From Flammula alnicola (lineage: Eukaryota > Basidiomycota > Agaricomycetes > Agaricales > Strophariaceae), in contig JADNRV010000211.1 of the NCBI GenBank assembly GCA_015499995.1, positions 19,745 through 83,744 on the forward strand: a DNA stretch of 64,000 bases, written 5' to 3'. Position 1 is the first letter of the stretch; every line of letters begins with the position of its first letter. Shown piece after piece: positions 55,797 through 64,000 of the stretch. A program made the translations under genes and the position numbers. Below the pieces are notes generated by a model. That model had not been told where the DNA came from and searched no databases. It was given only the letters and a program-made list of their open reading frames with translations.

Positions 55797-57376
55797 TCAT
55801 TTCTTCGGGGCTGAGGCTCGAGCTACAGTAGTTATATGAATGGTGGCCAAAAATTAGCTTCCGGGATTCACCAGAGGCAAGAAACGCGAACTTACATCTA
55901 GATCTTCCGGAACTATTATTATTGCAATCCGAAATGACGGTGTTGGTCGTGTTCCCTGAGTTATAGTTCAACTGATACGAGGGGCCTGATACTGGTGAGT
56001 GACCACTAAAACCAGAAGCCATGCAGTGACCGGCGAAATGATTGGTATACATGCCATATGGATCCTGCGACGTCATGTATGGTGACGGAAAAGGAGGAGC
56101 ATAGAGAGCATGGGGATATAAAAGAGGGTGATTCAGAGGCGGCATTGGAGGACTGGGATAAGCGTAATGCCCATTATATGGGTCTGGAGTTCGTCTCGAT
56201 TCTGTGGTGCTTTGAGCGTCCTTTCTCCGACGACTGCTAGCACATGTATCTTCGAGCTCCGAAAGCGCTTCGTTTTCTTCTTGGTACCGCTCAGGTCGTT
56301 TTCGATCCGTTTCGACTTGTCGTTTTGTTTTTGGCTTCTTTGGCTTCCGAAGTGGCGTCCGGTGTGCGCTCTGCATCTCGCCTGACTCTCTCAGATCCTC
56401 GTTTATCACTCTCACGATTTCCACTTGGTTCTCGGGCTCAATACCCTCAAATATATCGCAGATATCCTTGATAGGCTTCTCATCTGAGAGCTCATTGCGG
56501 CGCCGTTGTTCGTTCCCGTAGGCGCTGTTGCTTTCGCGTTCGAGGGTATCAGCCTTGTATTCTTCCATCCACTTTTGGTATTCGGTTGCCACTCGTTCGG
56601 TCATCACGGATTTGGAAATTCCTCCCTGGATGATCTAGCAACATTTCACGAATTCACAAAGCTTTGAAATTTAAGATATTGTGCTTTTACTCACTTGGAA
56701 TTGATATAAAGATGTATCGAGCATTTCAAAGTAGCGGCGAGCCGTCTTGGCATCCTTCTTGTTCATCGATAGCTTGGTCCAGATGCTCCGCCCAGATTGA
56801 TTCTTCGCAAACGATTCGATTTCGAACAGAATTCTAAAGGCAGTGTTATCTCCTACACCAATGCAGGAATAGCGTAGATAGAGCTTACAAAACGAATCCT
56901 TCGACGTGCCTTCGCAAGGCATCGGGCAGTTTTTCTCCATCCTTAGTCAGTTCGCGAGATTCAAGTACAATAGCCTGAGTAATATCGAAACATCGTTGTG
57001 CAATTGCCATGAAGTCAGCTTCGTTGCTTCGAGTTGTCTATAGATCAGTGGCGTTAGGTTGGGGAAAAGACAACAAAGACGCCATGAATGTCGTCACCTG
57101 AAACAGTTTCACGACCGATAACGCGCTTTCGAGGGCAAACTTCAGGCTAGGTATTTCAGCGAGGCTCTCCGATGAAGCGATGTTTCTGAGACTATCAAAT
57201 TCGGTCTGCATGGTATTCGTGCCACTCCCTGGGTTGGTCGATGTCGGCATCCTGCCCATGCCATTTGTTGTGGCATCGCTCCCCAAGATCGTGCGGGAGT
57301 CTTTAAAGAGTGTTGAATATCCGCCCTCTCCACTTCGCGATGTGGAAGAGGTTCGAGCGTCTGGGGAATAAACCAT
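55797..57376 (-). CDS. Array gene B: paralogue with SGNTT C-terminal motif
   Basis: Start MVYSPDARTSSTSRSGEGG. Exons include 57376 to about 57098 (ending LKFALESALSVVKLFQ), TTRSNEADFMAIAQRCFDIT..DALRRHVEGFV, ILFEIESFAKNQSGRSIWTK..DAKTARRYFEMLDTSLYQFQ, then a long exon with MTERVATEYQKWMEEYK, a Lys/Arg-rich segment (RKPKKPKTKRQVE, possible nuclear signal), a Tyr/Pro-rich stretch and NYNSGNTTNTVISDCNNN. After a last intron the tail reads SRASAPKK. The helical-bundle part matches array gene C best in its IEsFAKNQSGRS segment. No frame damage. Expected to be cytosolic; function unknown. Confidence 0.72.
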
Positions 57377-58311
57377 GGAGACGCCGGGCTAGGGGTTCGA
57401 TTTGTGAAATTGTGCAACGTCAAATAGAAGTCTCGGAACCAGTAGAGGAAGTTTCCAGAGGTGTAGGTTTCGTGCGTAGATGAAGTGTTTCGAAATAATC
57501 GAGTGTGTTCTATCGCAGGGCACTAAGAAGAAGAGGAAAGAAGGAATGAAGCGGTGTGGTTTTTATCGGGGTACAAATTGGGTACAAAATTGCTATATTT
57601 GTACAATGCCGAGATGCCGGAAAGTCTATTGGACAGTTACGGCATCGATGTGCGCCTCTTCTGTTTAAGAGAGTGAAAAAGGAACTCGGAGAGCCAGTAG
57701 GGAAAGAAGACCTCTCAAGACCAGCCAGTCAATTACTTTATAGCGGTGCGTTTAAATACCCTCGACATGACGTGTCTTTGCAAATTTCTTCACTCGGCGC
57801 TGTCGAATGAGCTGGTCCGACTCCTTGTGTGACAGTGTCTTCCCCGTTCGGTCTCCTCCGGTCAGCCATTTTATAAGGAATCCAAGTCAACTAACCGGAT
57901 CCCACAGCTTGAGCGTTAGTGCTTCATTACTCGTCTCTTCATTCCTCTGATAGACAGGTTCCTTTTGTCTTACAAAATGCCGATCAAATAGGTAACTACG
58001 CTTTCTACCCAAACAACTGCCGTTCATTGGAGGCGACAACAGGGATGCAGTTATATCACACGAATATAAAACATATAATGGAGGTCTCCAAGAAATGGGT
58101 ATCGTATATACATACATAACTCCTCGAGTCGGTGATAGTACAGTAGTCTATTCACTTTCATGGCATGTACAATACGTTCCAATAGGACAACTATATCATA
58201 AGGGGCAAAAAATCTAATGAATCACCTTCAGCCGTCTCGTCCAAAATCAACCTCAGCGAGCTATAAAAGGCGGACACTGTTAGTCAAAGGTGGCAGACAA
58301 GAAAAGTCAAA
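57377..58311. other. Spacer between array genes B and C
   Basis: About 935 bp, holding the promoter of gene B and the 3' end of gene C. Short open frames without motifs; no sixth array member is visible. Confidence 0.45.
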
Positions 58312-59620
58312 TTATTGCGTATAGTAAGGTCTTGAGTACGTGTTATTACAATTTTCCATGGTAGTGGTTGTGGTGTTGCCAGAGTTATAGTTGAAGGTTG
58401 TGGGACCACTCCCTGGCGCGACACCAGGGCCAAGTGAAATGGCACTTCCGTTAATATTATTGAAAGAAATGCCACCACCGTGGCCGAGAAATGGACTTGG
58501 CGCAGGAAGATAGGGAGACGAGACATGAGGAAGATAGGCGTATGGAGAGGTGGGTGGAGGCTGTAGTCCTGGGTGATATGGGGAACTGTAGGGTTGTGGG
58601 CTCGGTTTTCGTTGGCTCTCTGCTCTGCTTTCGTCCGCGGATTCTTGTCCCAGACGAGCTTTTTCAGCTTTAGCGCGTCGCAGCTTCTCTGATTCCTTTC
58701 GGCGCCTCTCTACCTGTATGGCGATTTCTACCGCTCGTTGTTCCATGCGTACCCTTTTCCTCTGCTCATCGGCGGCGCGGTCTTCCTCCTGGATCCTCAA
58801 GATTTCCAGTCGAGTTGCTCGCTCTTCCTTCGCTAGGCGTTCCTGCTCGTCGCGCTTCAACCTGTCAGCCGTTATTTCCTCTCTTTGCTCCTTGATGTTG
58901 TCCAAAAGTCGCTGAAGATTTTGCTGGATCGACAAGGTCGTTTGAATCTGAGCGATGCACTTATTAGATTATATTCGAACTAAAGGCATGACCGCACTCA
59001 CGCCAAACAGGTCCAGAGATTGCCTGAGCATCCCCCGATATCGTGCAATCTGCGCGATATCCCTTGAGTGGTTGAGCAGCTTCTTTAAGCCATTTCTCTT
59101 CAGCTTCTTGGTCGTATACTCCTCGATTTCAGTCAGGTTTCTAGTAAATGGGCCTTCCTTAGTCGACAAAAGAATGCCACCCATTATAAGGCCACATACC
59201 GTACAAGTCCTAGAATATGGGTCTGTACACGTTGAGGCACATTGTCTCCGTTCTTCATCAAGTCTTCGCATTCAACAGTGACTGTATACACGAGACCACA
59301 TGCGTCTCTCGCAAGGTCCATATATCCGTCTTGGTTGCCCCGAAGCTCCTGTGAAAAGCGTTAGCGCCCGAACGCTGTAACACGACGGAGCACTCGGGGA
59401 AGTTTACCTGCACCACCGTAAGTATCTGGAGTGCAATGCTAGCTGCATTGCTGAGGAATGGCACAGTGGAAAGTGTCCCGACATTCCTGAGCGTGGTAAT
59501 GACCATGGCGGAAGTTTCAATGGCGTAATCTATTGTGGACGCTTGTCCGACGTCACTCGGTCTCCAAGGCTCGGATCTGGCTCGAGAGTCGGTCGTAGGC
59601 GATATTCTTCGTTCAAGCAT
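58312..59620 (-). CDS. Array gene C: paralogue with long charged coiled coil and SGNTT motif
   Basis: Start MLERRISPTTDSRARSEPW. Helix segments: VPFLSNAASIALQILTVVQ, ELRGNQDGYMDLARDACGLV, PQRVQTHILGLV, then NLTEIEEYTTKKLKRNGLKK and IARYRGMLRQSLDLFGIQTT. The last two are the clearest match to the MLKL-type N-terminal domain of agaricomycete proteins. A continuous charged coiled coil follows (LQRLLDNIKEQREEITADRL through KLRRAKAEKARLG), then a Pro/Tyr/Ser-rich stretch, a Gly/Asn block (NNINGSAISLGPG) and the end motif NYNSGNTTTTTMENCNN, closing SRPYYTQ. Introns at about 59405, 59200 and 59000. Clean frame. Confidence 0.75.
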
Positions 59621-60224
59621 GTCGGATTGCCGAGCGAGGATCCTGGAGGTTGAAAGCCTTTTCAGGTACTAGATATCGCTTCTTATAGGGTATCATGGGA
59701 ACAGTGTTTAGCACAGCGCTTGGACACTGCCATGCACTGGGCCAGTGGCATTCTACGAAAGCACAGCATTTTTTATACACTTCCGAGCCTTTTCCCATTT
59801 TGGAAATTTACGGGTCACGCTCCCGCGGCCCCGTGCCGAGCGCCGAGCTCAAGCGACCAGCTCTTTTTTTTCCTCCTGCACGATGGAACGGAATGTGCCA
59901 AAATCTGGATATCTTAATTGCTTGAACTAATACCTTGGGAATGCTTCACATTAATTGGCTTCCAACATTCAAACTTCAGGCTGAGTATCATACCAGTTCA
60001 AAGTTGAAATCAAGTTGAAATTGCATAGCATGACGAATTCTGACGAATTACATGGGGCTAAATGCCTGGTATACCTGCCGTAGTTGTCTCAATCACCTTT
60101 CATCCGCTGACACGCTTCCCTTTCCCGTAAATTAAGTCCAGGGTCCGTAAACAAGAAACACAGTCCGTTCGCCGACAAAATCTATCTCTTCGAGGTTCAG
60201 CGAAAACACATCGATGCCGTCGCT

Positions 60225-62130
60225 TTATTTCCTTGTAGTTGAGCGACGTGTGGCTAGACAAGAGTAAATCAGTGTTGGAGACTTTGATGTACCATGTGAG
60301 CCACTCACGGTTTCGAGAGTCACCATAAGTATTGAAGGAGTCTGTAATAGTCGTAGTCGTCGTATGTCCGGATGATGCACCGTCGACACGAGGCATTACG
60401 AGAGGATGGAAATGTGCCAAGGCTGGGTGATAACTATAGCTTCCATATTGGCTGCCATAAGGCGGGGGCGGAGGGAAAACCCCTGATAGCGGGCTATCGG
60501 GTGTATGGGGCATGCATGAGGGAGGCTGGAACGCGACGGGCATCGTGCTAGAACGTGTTTGGCTCTTGAAGATCTCCTGGCGCGACGTCTGCTGCGCAAA
60601 ATATTCATTTGGATCGCCCCAGTTGTCTTCAACGTCTGTAGGGCTGGCCACAGTGTTGGCCATTATCATTGCTTTGCGATCAGGACCTCGTTTCGTCTTC
60701 TCTGATTTCAAAGGACTGTCAATGCTTTGCTTTGCTTTCTCTTTGCTGCCGCCGACGACTTTGGAGAGGCTCCTTGCTTGGTAGTGCAGGACACACTTCC
60801 TTGCCGCCTCTCGTTTTCTGCTTTCCTCATCCTCGTCACCCTCCCCACATTCGTCCCCTTCGCCGCCAATCTGAGCCTCCTCCTCGTTGCTAGATCCATC
60901 CACTAGGGTTGCGTCATCGTCCTGGAAGCGCTTCTTTGCTGCTGGAAGAGTTTCATCATCCTCTGAATCGCTAATTACGATGACTTGATCCCTTGGAGCG
61001 CCCCATAAAGGGGGATTTGATCCACTAAGTTTGCTGTAACATTTCTCGTTTTCCAGTCCTTGAGGCATCGATTTTGATTTTTCGGCGAGTTTTGCTCTTC
61101 GACGACGCGTACCTTTCGTATGGTCAACATAGTCTTTGCTTCCTCCTTGGTTTGTGATATTATAATCCGTGTTTCTGCGGGGCTTCTTCGCCATAGTATC
61201 ATTTCGTTTAGCTTCGGACTCTTTCTCGGAAATAGCGCGTTGATATGCGTCGTCGATGGAAAACCCTGGGAACTGACATTCCGAAAGTCCAAAGAGGCGT
61301 CAGTCACGAATGTCGAGTCTCAACATCCTAGACACTCACGTCGAACTTGTCCAACCAGACATTAAGCCTTGAGCGGTACTCCACGGTCGCTTCTAGATCG
61401 CCCTCGGCCGCAGTATCCACGTTCAATCTCCTCGTTCTGGCCATTTGACGCAAAAATGAAGCGACCCCTTCCAGATCGCTATACACGCTCCTCAATCAGA
61501 GGTAAGACATCCCGGACCATTGAATGGCACCCACCTCCCGAGATCTACAATGTCTTTTTTCATCGTCTCTGAAATATTTTCTCTTCGCGAGGCCATATCT
61601 GCGCATTTGGTCACGCAAAGATAAACTATCCCAAACGCGTCTCCGGCTAGCTCTTCGTAATCTTGATTTATTGCGTGTGCTGCTGAACATTCCTAGTTTC
61701 GAAAAATATTGAGTAACATTTTATCTCTCCGAAAACATGCTGAATGATTCACTTTTAGTAGTTGATCGATGAACCTGACTTGATCTGCCGGAGCCTTGAA
61801 GAAGGGCATCTCATGTCGGACCTCATCGAGAAATTCGAGCCAGAGTCGTAAAGGTTCTAGCACGAGCCGTCATTAACAACAAGGGGGAATAATTTTTGAA
61901 TGTACCTACCATCCATTTTCGAAGTTGAGCGCTTTCTTTCTTCTCTGAGTTGTTGAGAGTACTTGGTTTGTCTGCACAGATTCGCTGGTTCGCAGATCCG
62001 TTTGGGCCGTAACTGTTACTCAAATCCCCTGCGAGGTCAAATGGATCCTCAGAACCCCAATCTGAGTATGACGAATGTCTGACTCACACCTGATAGTAGG
62101 TACAGCTCCTTCAGACTGATCGACCGACAA
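60225..62130 (-). CDS. Array gene D: longest paralogue, 5' end uncertain
   Basis: No convincing start codon was found; in-frame sequence reaches at least 62023 (SNSYGPNGSANQR) and probably 62130. Segments: KWMEPLRLWLEFLDEVRHEM, PFFKAPADQVRFIDQLLK, AHAINQDYEELAGDAFGIVY, IEERVYSDLEGVASFLRQMA, EYRSRLNVWLDKFD. These follow the same helix order as genes A-C. After an intron come a basic region (NDTMAKKPRRNTDY..TRRRRAK), the acidic motif VIVISDSEDDE (SUMO-interaction-like), an acidic stretch, a Pro/Tyr-rich stretch and SGHTTTTTITDSFNTYGD. The last exon gives the tail PTRRSTTRK with stop at 60225-60227. It may have lost or altered its first exon. Confidence 0.62.
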
Positions 62131-62589
62131 TCGTTACCGATAGACGCTGAAGTTTTCTTGAAGAATTCACGGATTACAAGCGGAAAATGCGATGTCCGAG
62201 ACTACGCAGTTGCGAGTGAAGGTATGGCAGTAGAAGTATGGAGGCTGGGTAATACCCCACTTATGAGGATGGAAAAACGAGGTGCGTGGGCGTGCACTGC
62301 CTTTGGCGCCCATTGTTTCCTGTCCTTATGTTATATTGGGTAGCACTTTGCACGCACCGCGGCTCGGGAACCAATTTGGAAGGTTAGGGCCACCGTGTCG
62401 GCAATTGTCAACGCCTGTGAACTTTGAACATGACAGCAGCAGAGCACGTCAACGCACCGTTTCACAGCCTCAAAAGAAATGGGCGCAGGACCAGAATAGA
62501 CGTTGTCCGGTAAAATTTTTAGGCCATTTATCCCTGTCAAAGAAAACCACTAACCACGAATTCTATTTGTTACGAGATCATATCAACTA
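62131..62589. other. Spacer between array genes D and E
   Basis: About 460 bp. It may contain the missing first exon of gene D; a minus-strand ATG at 62313 opens a 48-codon frame that does not join cleanly. Otherwise nothing recognised. Confidence 0.35.
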
Positions 62590-63754
62590 CTAGATTTTGT
62601 TACCCGAATGTTCGTTGAAGACACGAACGTCGCCACCGCCCACCGAGATACCAGCACCCGTTATGTTACTGAAGGTCATGGACGCTGGCGGGGCGGCATA
62701 ATTTTGGGAGCTCGTAGTTTCATGAGAATGACGATGGGAAGAGCCTGGTGAGCCTTCACGTTCGCCTTTCGCATTGAGATGCAGTCGATTTTGGTCTTCC
62801 CAGTGTCTCCTGCGCGACTTCGTTCTGCTCCCCTTTGAATCGTCCTGAAGGTATGCCTTCTCCCTGGCTTTATACCGGGCGATCTCAGCTTCTGTGTCCT
62901 CCTGTTCCTCGTTGTCTCCCAGATCTTTGCTCGATCTCTCCCCCCGATGATGATCGTCAACCTGTGGTATCGTCGCAGAACGTTTCTCGCCACCGCTCTG
63001 TCCCGCAGTCGCGCCATTCTTCTCTAGTTGGTCCCAAATTTCATTCTGCTTCTTCATTACTTGATATAAAACATCGTTGACATTGAGTTGAGCCGACAGC
63101 TTGTCAATAATATATTCGAATTTTAGCTAATGTCCCGATTGCAAGTTTCTCCAATCAATAGGGCGTGTTACTTACTTGGAATTTCAGTACAGCAGTCGCT
63201 AACCTTTCCCGATACTCTTTGATCTTCCCGACATCGACTGTTTTGTAGATACCCCGTATGGCCCAGTTCCTTGAGACCTGTTTCTGTACAAATTTGACGA
63301 TGGAATCAAGCGTTCTGTCAAAATTTGATCAAAGATCTAACAGATACTTCGACGTAATGGGAGTGCTCACGACACAAGATCAAGAATAACATCTTTCAAC
63401 TCTGGAGGTGGCCAGTCTTTTTGATTAGAGGACATCTGATAGGCGCGCCAGACAGCTGCGATGAGTGCAGTCGCGTCATCTGCTAACCGCTGAAAATCTT
63501 GTTTGTTACTTTTGACGCCCTGGGCCAATCCAATAACTTCAGGCAGAGATCAAGCTGTTGAGCGCCATACATACCTGAATGGTGTCGACAATGAGCAACG
63601 CCGATCCCGCGGCCTGCTTCAGATATGGAACCGGAGCGTATTGGGCCGCATCTTGAACCAGTTGTAGGACAAAGACTCCTCCTTGAATACCAGCATCTAG
63701 CCAATCGGATCTTTCGGTGCTTGCTTCGCCGTTTTTAACGCTTTTGGGAGCCAT
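62590..63754 (-). CDS. Array gene E: shorter paralogue with Gly/Asn C-terminal motif
   Basis: Start MAPKSVKNGEASTERSDWLD at 63754. Helices YAPVPYLKQAAGSALLIVDTIQ (next to identical blocks in gene A), GVKSNKQDFQRLADDATALI, WPPPELKDVILDLV, SIVKFVQKQVSRNWAIRGIY..KIKEYRERLATAVLKFQ and LNVNDVLYQVMKKQNEIWDQL. Gene A is its closest relative. The linker is shorter (acid/base mixed, EAEIARYKAREKAYLQDD), the Pro/Tyr-rich stretch is nearly absent, and the end reads SNITGAGISVGGGDVRVFNE then HSGNKI. That GGD-N pattern resembles the glycine-rich beta segments seen in agaricomycete NACHT proteins. Three introns; clean frame. Confidence 0.72.
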
Positions 63755-64000
63755 GAGAGGAGAAAACGTATCCAGATATCGTGAAGAAATCCCAGGAAGT
63801 GCGCAGTCGCTTGACAAGGGCCACGAGGAGCGCCGAGTTAAATGGACAATGCCTACTTGGTTTTATACGTAAACTGACAACTCAATTAAAAAAGGCACAA
63901 GGCTTCAATGGTTCTTCGGCGCTAGCCGTACAATTTATTCCGAAGCGAGTCCGAAGGGATTTGCGGTGCAAATTTCCTCTACTACATATCAGACTACGTA
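63755..64000. other. Upstream of array gene E, window end
   Basis: About 245 bp, presumed promoter of gene E. No further array member is visible before the window ends. Confidence 0.4.

Noticed and set aside
1..64000. tRNA, rRNA or other RNA genes
   Set aside because: None could be recognised by eye; a covariance-model search would be needed, so absence is not claimed with confidence.

Overview
The window reads as nuclear DNA of a wood- or litter-degrading mushroom (Agaricomycetes, Basidiomycota). The evidence is dense small introns (about 45-70 bp, GT..AG), an AA9 lytic polysaccharide monooxygenase with a CBM1 cellulose-binding tail, a two-domain WSC protein, F-box remnants, Copia and Gypsy retrotransposon sequence, and several protein families typical of agaricomycetes. 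Gene models here were spliced by eye, so exon edges are approximate unless stated.

Layout. 1-8.8 kb: the end of a short-chain dehydrogenase, the LPMO, an NAD-type malic enzyme and an alpha/beta hydrolase (the last two on the minus strand). 9.5-10.4 kb: an orphan Gypsy-type gag. 11.1-19.6 kb: three tandem TauD/TfdA-like Fe(II)/2-oxoglutarate dioxygenases, with a non-autonomous TIR element between copies 2 and 3. 19.9-28.9 kb: hypothetical genes, an F-box remnant, a gutted mitochondrial carrier, a basidiomycete-specific hypothetical gene, a thioredoxin-fold peroxiredoxin-like gene, an EI24/RRT8-type membrane protein and a repeat-rich coiled-coil protein. 28.9-51.3 kb: an accessory block almost free of intact genes. 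It holds tandem repeats, TIR elements, two hAT-type MITEs with perfect 8-bp target duplications, a Tc1/mariner-type MITE, a degenerate C2H2 gene, a large inverted repeat with subterminal repeats, hairpin-rich cassettes, a hairpin minisatellite and a defective Copia element interrupted by one of the MITEs. 51.9-53.0 kb: the WSC gene.

53.4-63.8 kb: the most interesting part, five consecutive minus-strand paralogues. Each has an N-terminal helical bundle resembling the MLKL/HeLo-type N-terminal domain seen in fungal cell-death and NLR-associated proteins, then a charged coiled-coil linker, usually a Pro/Tyr/Ser-rich stretch, and a short Asn/Gly/Thr/Ser-rich C-terminal motif shared in pattern between the genes. 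I propose a rapidly diversifying effector or receptor-adaptor cluster with amyloid-like C-terminal motifs. The function is inference.

A general caution: malic enzyme, hydrolase, two of the dioxygenases, the 22.8-kb hypothetical gene and the Copia gag each need single-base insertions to keep the conserved frame, and many of these sites lie in short homopolymers. This looks like assembly or sequencing deletions, or like widespread decay; the sequence alone cannot separate the two.
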